From an uncultured Lachnospiraceae bacterium (GTDB lineage Bacteria; Bacillota; Clostridia; Lachnospirales; Lachnospiraceae): a stretch of DNA of 64,000 nucleotides. The translations under genes and the position numbers were made by a program. Every line of letters begins with the position of its first letter. Within the stretch, counting starts at the first letter, position 1. Shown here in pieces: positions 43,576-52,382 of this stretch. The stretch lies in NCBI GenBank assembly GCA_910584205.1, contig CAJUAA010000001.1, positions 184,990-248,989 on the forward strand, written 5' to 3'. The notes under the pieces were generated by a model, which saw nothing but the letters and a program-made list of their open reading frames with translations, searched no databases and was not told the origin of the DNA.

Positions 43576-44124
43576 ATGAAAAAAATCAATTGGAAAGAAA
43601 TCGGAAATCAGTTTGAACTTTATGCGGCTGCGGTGCTGTTTGCTGTGATTGGAGTGCTTCTGACGATCCAGGTATTCAGCCGTTATATTTTAAACCATTC
43701 TTTTTCCTGGGCAGAGGAGCTGGCAACGCTTTTGTTTGTTCCGATGATTTACTGCGGGATTGCCTCTGCGGTCACAAAAAGGAAACATGTATCGGTGGAG
43801 ATTGTGCAGCAGTTTGTGCCGTTTAGAATCCGGAAAGCGCTGATGATCCTGAGCCAGATCATTTTCCTGATTTTCTGCGTCTATATTCAGTTTCCGCTGT
43901 ACAGGGTAATCGACGATCTGGGAGCCAGCGTGACGGACCTGCTGAGAATACCGAAAAGATATATTTATATCTGGATTCCGATTCTGCTTTTAATGACAGG
44001 AGTTCGAATCGTGCAGGATATCATAAGGCTCTGGAATGAAAATGAAGAAAATCTTGGGTATTCTGAACCGGCGCTGGATCTGGATGCCTGCGAAAAGATT
44101 GCAAAAGAGAGGGGGAATCTGTAA
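43576..44124 (+). CDS. TRAP transporter small permease DctQ
   Basis: 182 residues with four membrane helices, starting VLLTIQVFSRYILNHSFSWAEELATLLFV, a typical DctQ segment. The pair with DctM forms the permease. It has a highly acidic C-terminal tail (ENEENLGYSEPALDLDAC). A GC-rich inverted repeat lies just before the gene in the gap after dctP, possibly an mRNA stability element. The start follows AAAGAGAG. It overlaps no gene; dctM begins 1 base after its stop. Confidence 0.9.
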   Translation: MKKINWKEIGNQFELYAAAVLFAVIGVLLTIQVFSRYILNHSFSWAEELATLLFVPMIYCGIASAVTKRKHVSVEIVQQFVPFRIRKALMILSQIIFLIFCVYIQFPLYRVIDDLGASVTDLLRIPKRYIYIWIPILLLMTGVRIVQDIIRLWNENEENLGYSEPALDLDACEKIAKERGNL

Positions 44125-44125
44125 T

Positions 44126-45409
44126 ATGGATATCGTAATTCTGCTTGGCCTGATGTTTGCTTTTTTCCTGATTGGCGTACCGATCGGCATCTGCCTGCTG
44201 CTTCCGATCTTTGTGCTGATTGCATACAATTCCATCACGACACCCCAGTTTATTGCATCGATTATGTATACCGGAGTGGCTACCTATACGATGATTGCGC
44301 TTCCGTTTTTTATTCTGGCCGGTAATCTGATGAATGCAGGAGGACTTTCCAAACGGCTTGTTAAAATTGCGGACAGCCTGGTGGGAAGGATAACAGGAAG
44401 CCTTGGGATGGTGGCGGTGATCGCCTGTATGTTCTTCGGCGCAGTGTCCGGTTCCGCGCCTGCAACCGTGGCGGCGATTGGAAGCATTATGCTGCCGGAA
44501 ATGGTGATGGCAGGCTACAACAAATATTATGCGGTTGCACTGATCACAGTGGCCGGTTCTCTGGGAGTGATCGTGCCGCCCAGTTTTCCGATGGTTGTAT
44601 ACGGCGTCACCATGAACGTTTCGATCGGGGATCTGTTCATGGCAGGCATCGGTCCGGCCCTGCTGGTAGGGTTTATCCTTATCCTGATCAATTATATTTA
44701 CTGTAAAAAACACCATATAGTCGGAACCAAAAAATTTCATCTGAAGGACCTTGTATTGTCCATAAAAGACGGCTGGCCGGCTCTGATGATGCCGATCATC
44801 ATCCTGGGCGGAATCTACGGTGGCGTCTTTACGGTTACGGAGGCATCGGTAGTAGCCTGTGTGTTCAGTCTCCTGATCGGCTGGTTTTATTATAAAGAAC
44901 TGTCCATGGGAGAGACGTTTCAGCAGCTGATGGGAACCAGTACCTTTGTGGGCGGGACCCTGCTTACGCTGGCGCCGGCAGCCGCACTGGGACAGATCTT
45001 TGCCTACATGGGCATTACCCGGTCCATTACCAGATTTTTTACAAACAACATCGACAGCAAGCTGGTCGTTATGATTCTGGTATTTTTGATTCTGTTTGTG
45101 GCAGGAATGTTTGTGCAGACGACGCCGATGATCGTGATTCTGGGACCGATCCTGCTGAACGTGCTTCAGCCGTACGGAATTGATTCGATTCAGTTCGGTA
45201 TCATCATGATTCTGGCCTTATCCATTGCCTTCTGTACGCCGCCGCTGGCCACGAACCTGTTTGTCTCGTCTTCCATGACCGGAATCCCCATGGAGAAGAT
45301 CGTAAAACCGATGGTTCCTTTTATGGTCGGACTCGCAGCGGCGCTGTTTGCGGTGGCGTTTTTCCCGCAGATCATTTATCTGCCTCTTCAGCTGTTTGGC
45401 GGAGTCTGA
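44126..45409 (+). CDS. TRAP transporter large permease DctM
   Basis: 427 residues with about twelve helices. Characteristic DctM text: LPFFILAGNLMNAGGLSKRL, FGAVSGSAPATVAAIGSIM, GSLGVIVPPSFPMVVYGV and FCTPPLATNLFVSSSMTGIP. It moves the acid bound by DctP with Na+ symport. The operon order dehydratase, dctP, dctQ, dctM, GntR is a normal catabolic layout. The gene starts at ATG 44126 right after dctQ with GAGGGGG as a ribosome site. Confidence 0.93.
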   Translation: MDIVILLGLMFAFFLIGVPIGICLLLPIFVLIAYNSITTPQFIASIMYTGVATYTMIALPFFILAGNLMNAGGLSKRLVKIADSLVGRITGSLGMVAVIACMFFGAVSGSAPATVAAIGSIMLPEMVMAGYNKYYAVALITVAGSLGVIVPPSFPMVVYGVTMNVSIGDLFMAGIGPALLVGFILILINYIYCKKHHIVGTKKFHLKDLVLSIKDGWPALMMPIIILGGIYGGVFTVTEASVVACVFSLLIGWFYYKELSMGETFQQLMGTSTFVGGTLLTLAPAAALGQIFAYMGITRSITRFFTNNIDSKLVVMILVFLILFVAGMFVQTTPMIVILGPILLNVLQPYGIDSIQFGIIMILALSIAFCTPPLATNLFVSSSMTGIPMEKIVKPMVPFMVGLAAALFAVAFFPQIIYLPLQLFGGV

Positions 45410-45519
45410 TCGTCCGGATTTGCTCTCAGGTTTCTTGAATCTTCTTGATAATTCAGATCAAATTGATTATACTGGTAAGCAGAGAATTTGAAAAGGAACA
45501 GGATTAGAGTACAGAAACC

Positions 45520-46278
45520 ATGACGGAACAGAAAAAAACATCTTTAAAAGTAAAAAGAATGCCGGTCAGCGAGCAGGTGTATGACGCCATGCGCGACGCG
45601 CTGAAGAAAGGAGTATGGGCGCCGGGAGAGAAGATTCCCACAGAGATGGAGCTGTCCGATACGTTCGGAGTCAATCGCATGACCGTCCGGATGGCGCTCC
45701 AGAGGCTGATCGGAATGGGGCTTCTGGAAAGCCGCGTGGGAGACGGTACATACGCGAAAGAATTTTCGCTGGGAGATTATATGGGAAGGGTAAGCGAATT
45801 TTATCTCGGCCCGGAACTGCTGGACAAGATCCGTGAATTCCGCAGTACGGTGGAGATCGAGTGCGCAAAACTTGCCATGGAGCGGGCAACGGCAGAGGAC
45901 CTGGAAGAGCTGGAACTGTGCTGCGAACGTTTCGAGAAAGAAAAACAGGCGTATCTGGATCAGTTCACGCCTGCTACCTGCGAGGAAGACGAACAGCGCC
46001 AGTATCTTGTAAAGCTGGACGTGGAATTCCACAGAACCATCTGCCGGATGTCCCACAATGACCTGTTTGTATATGCGTTTGATATGGCGAAAGACCTGCT
46101 TTATGATTATATTGATAACAATCTGAAAGCCAGGATCGAGACCTGGAAGATCAAGAAGCAGAAAGGAATCATTTACAACGATATGCATCGTCTGATTCTG
46201 GACAGCATCAAACAGAAGGATTTTGAACGGTGTAAAAAAGTATACGCCGACATGGTGGATTACAAGGTCCACGTATAG
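45520..46278 (+). CDS. GntR-family (FCD) transcriptional regulator
   Basis: 252 residues: GntR winged helix (EQVYDAMRDALKKGVWAPGE, SDTFGVNRMTVRMALQRLIG) and an FCD domain (DVEFHRTICRMSHNDLF, with a metal-binding Asp/His). The FCD domain carries an acidic insertion (ATCEEDEQRQYL). It is the last gene of the dehydratase-TRAP operon, 110 bases on, and likely represses it through the ATTTGT-TCG-ACAAAT site. The ribosome site before ATG 45520 is weak. Confidence 0.88.
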   Translation: MTEQKKTSLKVKRMPVSEQVYDAMRDALKKGVWAPGEKIPTEMELSDTFGVNRMTVRMALQRLIGMGLLESRVGDGTYAKEFSLGDYMGRVSEFYLGPELLDKIREFRSTVEIECAKLAMERATAEDLEELELCCERFEKEKQAYLDQFTPATCEEDEQRQYLVKLDVEFHRTICRMSHNDLFVYAFDMAKDLLYDYIDNNLKARIETWKIKKQKGIIYNDMHRLILDSIKQKDFERCKKVYADMVDYKVHV

Positions 46279-46292
46279 AAGGAACGGCCTGT

Positions 46293-46332
46293 AAGGCGTC
46301 CGGTGGGCAGCTGCTCACAGGGGCGCCTTTTT
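46293..46332 (+). terminator. Terminator after the second GntR gene
   Basis: AAGGCG pairs with CGCCTT around an inner GCAGCTGC palindrome, then TTTTT. It ends the dehydratase-TRAP operon. Confidence 0.7.
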
Positions 46333-46413
46333 GCGTGTCCGGCAGGGTGCGGCCGAAGATACGAACCAATACGATGAAATTTATGAGTTGCAGATGCGGT
46401 TCTCGGCGCTTCG

Positions 46414-46556
46414 TTGAAGGCGCTGATGAAAAACGGAATGCTCAACCGGCAGTCCTACGATGAAATCCCTCCCAGAGGAGAATATTCTCTTGCGGAAAAA
46501 GGTCTGTCGATTGTCCCTATCCTGCAGAGTATCTGCAGATGGTCGGGCGCCCATCA
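46414..46556 (+). pseudogene. HxlR-type regulator remnant
   Basis: The reading LMKNGMLNRQSYDEIPPRGE then YSLAEKGLSIVPILQSICRW matches the second half of an HxlR winged helix (the GLV-R-Y-E-PPR-EY-LT-G pattern). The N-terminal half is missing; upstream codons contain stops. The frame runs into unrelated sequence after HHKEDTEH. The surrounding 490-base gap (46279-46769) otherwise holds a terminator and the PadR promoter. Confidence 0.65.
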
Positions 46557-46696
46557 CAAAGAGGATACGGAACATACATTTTTGACTTTTGGTAAAATAG
46601 GGGCGCTTACGTTTAGTGGGGGGATATGCCATGCTCCCCCTGGTAGTGATAATCGTTCATTCATTTGCCGGCAGCAGAAAAAATTCCGATTCCCTC

Positions 46697-46752
46697 TTGA
46701 CATATATAGATTATCGATCTATTATATAGTTAATCTATATATAGGTTATCTA
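46697..46752 (+). promoter_or_regulatory. PadR promoter with overlapping palindromic operator
   Basis: TTGACA (46697-46702), 17 bases, TATTAT (46720-46725). The spacer and -10 lie in ATAGAT-TATCG-ATCTAT, a perfect palindrome (46706-46722), and further TATATAG repeats continue to 46752. Such AT-rich repeats fit autoregulation by PadR. Confidence 0.75.
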
Positions 46753-46769
46753 CATAAGGAGGTGCAACT

Positions 46770-47105
46770 ATGGCAATTGACAAATCTCTGGTATCCGGAA
46801 GCATGGCGATGATGATTCTGAAGCTGCTTTCGGAAAAGGACATGTACGGGTATGAGATGATTGATACCCTTCGGAAGCGGTCGGAGAACGTATTTGAACT
46901 GAAGGCGGGGACTTTGTATCCGCTGCTGCACGGTCTGGAAGATAAGCAGTATCTGGTATCCTATGAGCAGGAGGCGACAGGAAAGGTACGGAAATATTAC
47001 CGGATCACGAAGGACGGGCGCAGGTATCTGGAAGAGAAGAAAAGCCAGTGGCAGGAATATTCCCGGGCGGTGATGAGTGTTCTGGCGCTGGAGGTGGGGT
47101 CATGA
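46770..47105 (+). CDS. PadR-family transcriptional regulator
   Basis: 111 residues with the PadR winged-helix pattern: MMILKLLSEKDMYGYEMIDTL, FELKAGTLYPLLHGLEDKQYL, and GKVRKYYRITKDGRRYL. Small PadR proteins dimerise and sense hydrophobic or cell-envelope signals. AAGGAGGTG is a strong ribosome site. Its stop overlaps the next start (ATGA), and the promoter is covered by palindromes, so autoregulation is likely. It is paired with a HAAS-FtsW-like gene, as PadR often is with HAAS-domain proteins. Confidence 0.93.
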   Translation: MAIDKSLVSGSMAMMILKLLSEKDMYGYEMIDTLRKRSENVFELKAGTLYPLLHGLEDKQYLVSYEQEATGKVRKYYRITKDGRRYLEEKKSQWQEYSRAVMSVLALEVGS

Positions 47106-48451
47106 GGATGGACGAATATCTGAATACGGTGACGGAGCAGATCCGCTGCACAAAAGCGCGGGAGCTGGTCACGGAGGAACTTCGGGATCACATTCTGGAC
47201 CAGGCGGAAGCCTATGAGTCGGAAGGGATGTTCGAGGAAGAAGCCATGGAAAAGGCGGTCCGGGACATGGGAGATCCGGTGGAGACCGGCGTGTCTCTGG
47301 ACCGGATCCACAGGCCTCAGGTGGAAGTGGGGATTCTGATCCTGATCGGACTCATCAGTCTTGCGAGTATCGCGCTCCATGCGGTTCTGGGCGCTTACAC
47401 ACAGGATGCGGACAGCGCCGGGTACTGGTATTTTAGATATCATACCGTCTATGTCGCGGCCGGGTATCTGGTGATGCTCCTTGTCTACCGGCTGGATTAC
47501 AGTATCCTGTCCCGCTTTGCGAAGCCGCTGGCGGCAGCGTTTCTGGCATTTATCCTGATCGGAACCCGTTATGCGGTTACGATCAACGGTGCAAAACTCT
47601 ATGTGGCGATCGGTTCCCTGCGGTTTTTCATGCCGGTGCTGATGGTGCTGTTTGTGCCCATATTTGGCGGACTTCTCTACGCCTACCGGGGCGAGGGCTG
47701 GAAGGGGCTGGGGAAGATCCTGCTTTGGATGCTCGTGCCTGTCTTTCTTACGTTTCGGATTCCGGCGTTTTCTCAGGGAGTGGTACTCTGGACGACGCTT
47801 CTTATGCTGACAGCGGTTGCGGTATATAAAAGATGGTACCGGGTCAGCAGAAAGGCGGCGCTGCCGGTTCTGGGCGCCCTGTTTGCGGCTTTGCCGGCGT
47901 TCTTTCTTGGGGCAGGGATGCTGGGACATCTGGCGACCTATCAGATGGCGCGGATCCAGGCGTTTTTGACCAACTCCTGGGACAATAACTATCTTGCCAT
48001 CCAGATGAGAAAAATCCTTATGGGCAGCAGGCTGGCCGGCGGGAATGCGGAAAATGTCATGGAGGCTGCAGCGCTGCCTGGATTTAACAGCGATTATATT
48101 TTTGTAAGCATGATATCAGCCTATGGGCTGCTTGCCGGAGTGCTGACAGCGGTTCTCATGTGTTTTCTGGTTTTTAAGATTTTCCGGGTTTCTTTCGGGC
48201 AGAAAAATCAGCTGGGGATGATTTTGGGCTGCGGCTGCGGCATCGTGTTTATGTGCCAGATGGGGATCAGCATCGGGATGAATCTGGGACTGCTTCCCTA
48301 CACGTCGGCGATCCTGCCGTTCTTTTCCGCCGGAGGAACCAGCATCGTAGTATCCTATATGCTGCTGGGGCTGGTGCTCAGCGTGTACCGGTACAAAAAT
48401 ATTCTGCCGGACAAAACGCAGAAAAAGGCGGTTCGAAGCGTACAGTTATGA
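47102..48451 (+). CDS. HAAS-domain protein fused to an FtsW/RodA-like membrane protein
   Basis: 449 residues. Residues 1-70 are a helical HAAS-type domain (MDEYLNTVTEQIRCTKAREL, DHILDQAEAYESEGMFEEEAM) as seen in PadR-linked membrane proteins. The rest is a SEDS (FtsW/RodA/SpoVE) fold with about ten helices, GFNSDYIFVSMISAYGL (catalytic-region Asp) and the C-terminal FSAGGTSIVVSYMLLGLVLS. The classical E-E-G segment reads S-A-Y-G, so glycosyltransferase activity is uncertain. ATGA overlap couples it to PadR. Confidence 0.85.
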   Translation: MRMDEYLNTVTEQIRCTKARELVTEELRDHILDQAEAYESEGMFEEEAMEKAVRDMGDPVETGVSLDRIHRPQVEVGILILIGLISLASIALHAVLGAYTQDADSAGYWYFRYHTVYVAAGYLVMLLVYRLDYSILSRFAKPLAAAFLAFILIGTRYAVTINGAKLYVAIGSLRFFMPVLMVLFVPIFGGLLYAYRGEGWKGLGKILLWMLVPVFLTFRIPAFSQGVVLWTTLLMLTAVAVYKRWYRVSRKAALPVLGALFAALPAFFLGAGMLGHLATYQMARIQAFLTNSWDNNYLAIQMRKILMGSRLAGGNAENVMEAAALPGFNSDYIFVSMISAYGLLAGVLTAVLMCFLVFKIFRVSFGQKNQLGMILGCGCGIVFMCQMGISIGMNLGLLPYTSAILPFFSAGGTSIVVSYMLLGLVLSVYRYKNILPDKTQKKAVRSVQL

Positions 48452-48574
48452 CGGCCGGTTTTGGTATGAGATTGTAGGAAAATCTTAAGAAATTCCACAG
48501 AAAAAACAAAGAAAAACCGGAGCCGATCCTGATAGAATAGCAGTGATTATGATTTTGAAAAGAGGATCGGCGGT

Positions 48575-49276
48575 ATGAGCACGCATATTTTATTGGTGGA
48601 CGATGAAAAGGAGCTGGCGGATGTGATCGAGCTGTACCTCACAGGCGAGGGCTATACGGTTCATAAGTGTTACACCGGCGCGGAGGCTCTTCGCTGTATC
48701 AGGCATACGGATCCGGACCTGGCGATCCTGGATGTGATGCTCCCGGACGGGGACGGCTTCCAGCTCTTGCGGAAGATCCGCGAGAAGTCCTTTTATCCGG
48801 TCATCATGCTTACGGCGAAGACGGCGGACAGGGACAAGATTACGGGACTGACCGCAGGGGCTGACGATTATATCACCAAGCCGTTCCATCCGCTGGAGGT
48901 GGTTGCCAGGGTGAAAAGTCAGCTTCGGCGGTACCGGCTCTATAACCATTCTGCCTCAAAGCAGGAAGAACCGGCGCATGTATATGAGATCCGCGGACTC
49001 CTGATCAACAGGGACAGCCACAGGTGTTTCCTGTTCGGAGAAGAACTGAAGCTGACTCCCATAGAATTCTCCATCCTCTGGTATCTGTGCGGGCGGCAGG
49101 GCGTGGTTGTCCCTTCTGAGGAGCTTTATGAGGCGGTGTGGGGCGAGAAATATCTGAACGGCAACAACACGGTCATGGCGCACATCGGGCGGCTGCGGGA
49201 GAAGCTGGGCGAGCCCGCCGGAAATCCCAGATTTATCAAGACTGTATGGGGGGTCGGCTATACCATTGAAACGTAA
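48575..49276 (+). CDS. OmpR/VanR-like response regulator
   Basis: 233 residues: REC domain (LLVDDEKELADVIELYL, phosphoacceptor Asp in LAILDVMLPDGDG, Lys in YITKPFHPLEV) and an OmpR winged helix (LTPIEFSILWYLCGRQG, ending KTVWGVGYTIE). It is closest in appearance to VanR. AGAGGATCGGCGGT precedes the ATG. The kinase gene overlaps its end. No vanH, vanA, vanX or vanY genes follow, so a resistance role is not supported. Confidence 0.88.
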   Translation: MSTHILLVDDEKELADVIELYLTGEGYTVHKCYTGAEALRCIRHTDPDLAILDVMLPDGDGFQLLRKIREKSFYPVIMLTAKTADRDKITGLTAGADDYITKPFHPLEVVARVKSQLRRYRLYNHSASKQEEPAHVYEIRGLLINRDSHRCFLFGEELKLTPIEFSILWYLCGRQGVVVPSEELYEAVWGEKYLNGNNTVMAHIGRLREKLGEPAGNPRFIKTVWGVGYTIET

Positions 49277-50381
49277 CAGGGATTTCCGTCAGTTCCGTAT
49301 AAAAATATTTCTCCGTACGATTGTCATGCTGGTCATGGCGGCTGCTGTGGTTTATGCGGTGTATTCCATATTGCTGCGCGGCAACTTTGCCGACGGCATG
49401 GTGGCGCTTTTTCAAAAGATGTTCCGCATGGAATACGGCGCGGCGCTGGGACTGTATGAGCGGACCCTGCGCAGGCACATGGATGCCATTCTCTGGCTAT
49501 CCATTCTACTGGTGTTTGCCGTTTTGTTTTGCTTTTATGCCCGGTGGCTCAGCGGGTACTTTGAGGCTGTAAGCGAAGGGATGGACGCGCTTCTGCAGGA
49601 TGTGCCCGGAGAAATCTCCCTGCCGCCGGAGCTTTTCGCCGTCGAGCGGAAGATGAATCTGGCGAAACATACGATCAGCCGGCAGAAAAGCGACATGCTC
49701 ACGGCCGAACAGCGGAAAAACGATCTGATCATGTATCTGGCCCACGACCTGAAAACGCCGCTGGCCGCCTCCATCAGTTATCTCCATCTGCTGCGGGATG
49801 AAAAGCAGATTTCCGGGGAACTGCGGGAAAAATATCTCTCCATTGCCCTGTCCAAATCAGAGCGGCTGGAGGATCTGATCAATGAGTTCCTGGAGATCGC
49901 GCAGTACAGCCTGTCCAGTATCGCGCTGCAGTACAGCGAGATCAATCTGACCCGTTTGCTGGAACAGCTGGTGTATGAATTCCAGCCGGTCCTGGACCAA
50001 AAGGGCCTGACCTGCCGCCTTTTGGCAGCGGAAGATATTGCGCTGAAATGCGACGCCGACAGGATGCAGCGGGTCTTTGACAATCTTTTGCGAAACGCCG
50101 TACTTTACAGCGGTGAGGGAAGCGAGATCACCGTCGAAGCGGAACGCGGCGAAGGGGATCTGGAATTAAGATTTTCCAACCGCGGCGTGACGATCCCGCC
50201 GGAGAAGCTGGAGCGGATCTTCGAGCAGTTTTACCGGATAGACCTGGGGCGAAATTCTTCCGGAGCCGGGCTTGGGCTTGCCATCGCCAGACAGATCGTC
50301 ACGCTCCACGGGGGGACGATCGCGGCCAGGAGCGGGGACGGGCTGACCGTCTTTACGGTGAGGCTGCCCGTCCCGCAATAA
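49266..50381 (+). CDS. VanS-like sensor histidine kinase
   Basis: 371 residues from TTG 49266, overlapping the regulator by 11 bases. It has two membrane helices (about 20-40 and 75-95), a short external loop, the H-box YLAHDLKTPLAASISYL, the N-box DNLLRNAVLYS, and the G-boxes EQFYRIDLGRNSSGAGLGLAI. It is the cognate kinase of the upstream regulator. The HAMP-like linker is short. The signal may be an envelope state, as the FtsW-like gene lies just upstream. Confidence 0.88.
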   Translation: MKRNRDFRQFRIKIFLRTIVMLVMAAAVVYAVYSILLRGNFADGMVALFQKMFRMEYGAALGLYERTLRRHMDAILWLSILLVFAVLFCFYARWLSGYFEAVSEGMDALLQDVPGEISLPPELFAVERKMNLAKHTISRQKSDMLTAEQRKNDLIMYLAHDLKTPLAASISYLHLLRDEKQISGELREKYLSIALSKSERLEDLINEFLEIAQYSLSSIALQYSEINLTRLLEQLVYEFQPVLDQKGLTCRLLAAEDIALKCDADRMQRVFDNLLRNAVLYSGEGSEITVEAERGEGDLELRFSNRGVTIPPEKLERIFEQFYRIDLGRNSSGAGLGLAIARQIVTLHGGTIAARSGDGLTVFTVRLPVPQ

Positions 50382-50430
50382 AACGGGCGAAAACTCGTTT
50401 CTGATTTTTCAGTAAACATTTTGTATGATA

Positions 50431-50461
50431 AAGCCTGCAGATTTTAAAACCTGCGGGCTTT
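50431..50461 (+). terminator. Terminator after the VanS-like gene
   Basis: AAGCCTGCAG pairs with CTGCGGGCTT around an AT-rich 10-base loop; only a short T stretch follows. Confidence 0.6.
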
Positions 50462-50680
50462 ACTCCGGCCTTTTTTGGTTTTTCGGAATTGTCCCGCATA
50501 GAGTTTCCGTTTTTCAATGGAGTCATGGCGCATCCGGCACTGTTCGGGTATGTACCGCAGGCAGGAGACGGCTTTGTTGACTGAAATGTGTTTGAGGCTT
50601 GTGAGGATGCCCTGGAATACAGAAGCCAGCGAAGACTTGTGTCTATACAGTTCTATCAATTAGCCAAAATAGAGAATATA
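50462..50680 (-). other. Unassigned stretch with a possible minus-strand gene fragment
   Basis: An open minus-strand frame of 71 residues (SVNKAVSCLRYIPEQCRMRH, then KLYAGQFRKTKKG) looks like protein but matches no family I know. It is probably part of a larger lost gene at the edge of the mobile-element graveyard. Confidence 0.3.
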
Positions 50681-50712
50681 AATAACCTTGACACGACGTT
50701 GTCAAGGTTATT
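50681..50712. promoter_or_regulatory. 32-bp palindromic operator before the WYL-type fragment
   Basis: AATAACCTTGACA and TGTCAAGGTTATT are perfect 13-base arms around CGACGT. TATAAT follows at 50717. The TTGACA-N6-TGTCAA core resembles MerR-class operators. The gene it served is truncated. Confidence 0.7.
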
Positions 50713-50742
50713 ATCATATAATCGAGCTATGGAGGTGATGAG

Positions 50743-51085
50743 TTGCAAGAAAGCAGACTATTTAGAAATTTGTATTATCTATTAGATAAAGGACGTGTTA
50801 CGGCTCCCGAATTAGCAGAGAAATTTGAAGTGTCTGTCCGTACAATGTATCGTGATGTAGACGCTATAAGCAGCGCGGGTATTCCTGTCTATGTTACAAC
50901 TGAAAGAAACGGCGGCATACAGTTTCTTGATGATTATGCCCTCAACAAATCATTTTTTCGGAAAGTGAAAATAGATTGTTTAGACAACTAAAACAAGCCA
51001 TATTTGAAAACCGTGAGATTCGACCTGAATCTATTCGTCAAACATTGAAAACAAAACATGAAGAAGCAGGAGATCATCATAAAGG
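50743..51085 (+). pseudogene. Truncated WYL-type (YafY-like) regulator
   Basis: From TTG 50743 (GGAGGTGATGAG upstream) 70 residues match the HTH start of YafY/WYL regulators: YYLLDKGRVTAPELAEKFEV, VRTMYRDVDAISSAGIPV and NGGIQFLDDYALNKS. The frame ends at 50991. A shifted frame continues SENRLFRQLKQAIFENREIR to about 51088. That tail does not look like a WYL domain, so two gene pieces may be joined. The whole WYL ligand domain is absent. The base composition is AT-rich. Confidence 0.7.
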
Positions 51086-51096
51086 AGAATAAAGAT

Positions 51097-51690
51097 ATGA
51101 ATATTAAAAAGGAGCTTGAAGCGAAAGCGGGTATAGCAAACGGTATATATTTAAACAACATTGATATTGACCCACTCATGATTAAGGCAATTATGATAAA
51201 TGAAGTCGTTCCCTCTGACCCTTCACAGGATTTTTATGGAACCTCCGACGCTGATTATCTGAAAACAACTATCCCTCTTTTGCAGGGAGCGGGAACAGAG
51301 GTTACTTCTATACAAGATATATTGCAAATAGGTATCTATATCACAAATGCCGTAAAAACTCCAAAGACAGAATACTCTATTGATAAAAGCAGTATTGAAA
51401 ATAGTTTGCCTTATTTGGAAGCAGAGATTTCCTTATTTCCTAATATAAAGGTTATTATGCTTATGGGTGATGTTGCAAAGAAAGCCTTTAACATGATTGC
51501 GAAAAAAACAACAAAGAAAAATGTTATTCCTGCCGTTTCCACCTATAAACTGCGGAATAGCGAAATTTATTATAAAGGTATTCGTGTAATGCCATCATAT
51601 ATAATGACCGGGGGAAATATCTTAATAGAAAAGTCAAAAGTAACAATGGCAACCGAGGACATTGTAACTATGTTAAAAATAATCAAGTAA
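51097..51690 (+). CDS. Uracil-DNA glycosylase-family protein
   Basis: 197 residues from ATG 51097 (AAAGGAG upstream). The pattern MIKAIMINEVVPSDPSQDFY, FPNIKVIMLMGDVAKKAFN and PSYIMTGGN resembles the UDG-like fold found in a small Firmicutes family. The usual GxDP/HPS motifs are weak, so activity on uracil is uncertain. The gene is AT-rich compared with most of the window and lies after a WYL-type fragment and its palindrome, which suggests a transferred two-gene unit now half-lost. Confidence 0.7.
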   Translation: MNIKKELEAKAGIANGIYLNNIDIDPLMIKAIMINEVVPSDPSQDFYGTSDADYLKTTIPLLQGAGTEVTSIQDILQIGIYITNAVKTPKTEYSIDKSSIENSLPYLEAEISLFPNIKVIMLMGDVAKKAFNMIAKKTTKKNVIPAVSTYKLRNSEIYYKGIRVMPSYIMTGGNILIEKSKVTMATEDIVTMLKIIK

Positions 51691-51773
51691 ATCCCCTGTA
51701 AAGATTTTGAAAGCCTGACAACCACTGTCAGGCTTTTGTTTTTATAATCGTAGAAAAAACCTTAAGAGGCAGG

Positions 51774-51887
51774 GTACTTTACATCCGCCTTCCTGACCTG
51801 CTCATGGAATACGGTGACTGTGCTGCCATCACAGGCAGTCCGAAGAAGCTGCTGAATCGGTATGGAAAAATTCCGCTCCTCATCCCT
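51774..51887 (+). pseudogene. IstB fragment of an IS21-family element
   Basis: Frame from 51774: VLYIRLPDLLMEYGDCAAIT then GSPKKLLNRYGKIPLLI matches the region before the Walker B of IstB helper ATPases. It has no Walker A and no end, so it is a short relic. Confidence 0.55.
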
Positions 51888-51924
51888 CGGCGTGGAATAA
51901 TCACCGTTTCAGTGCCGGAAGTTG

Positions 51925-52044
51925 GATTGAGCAGGGTATAACGCCGGATCAGGGAATTTACACGAGCCATAAGCTCGTTAATGCTGAATGGCTTTGTCAG
52001 ATAATCGTCTGCCCCCATTCGCAGGCCGGACACTTTATCTTCCT
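51925..52044 (-). pseudogene. Response-regulator receiver fragment (VanR-like)
   Basis: Minus-strand text DKVSGLRMGADDYLTKPFSI then NELMARVNSLIRRYTLLN is the end of an OmpR-type receiver. No phosphoacceptor part and no output domain remain. Confidence 0.65.
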
Positions 52045-52210
52045 TTCTGCTTTCAGCCGGGCATCCGTTGGTTTTTCTGCGTCTTTTGGTATCAGCCATA
52101 GCCGGCTTAATTTTGCCACACCTGGTATGCGGTTTTCCTCACATGGCTTTTGTACCCGTCTTTCTGAAATACCCCATTTTTTCGCTGCTTCCGGGGCAGC
52201 GATTAAGGCG
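52045..52210 (-). pseudogene. Fragment of a small helix-turn-helix DNA-binding protein
   Basis: Minus-strand PEAAKKWGISERRVQKPCEE then AKLSRLWLIPKDAEKPTDAR matches the common excisionase-like HTH protein of Firmicutes mobile elements. It is joined in frame to the receiver fragment. The rest of 51691-52382 shows no intact gene. Confidence 0.65.
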
Positions 52211-52382
52211 GCGCGGAAAGAGCGCAAAGTAGAATTTCGTAAGAAAATCCATGGAAAAACAGCGGAATTCCGTATCAATATGAAAAGAAACGGCGCTTCT
52301 GCCTCTGGTACAATGATCGTGCCGGGGCGGAAACGCCCTTCGTTTGTATATTTTTTGTATATCTATGGAAAGGAGTTTTTAT

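Noticed and set aside
48575..50381. Vancomycin resistance locus
   Set aside because: The regulator and kinase are VanR/VanS-like but no ligase, dehydrogenase or dipeptidase gene follows.
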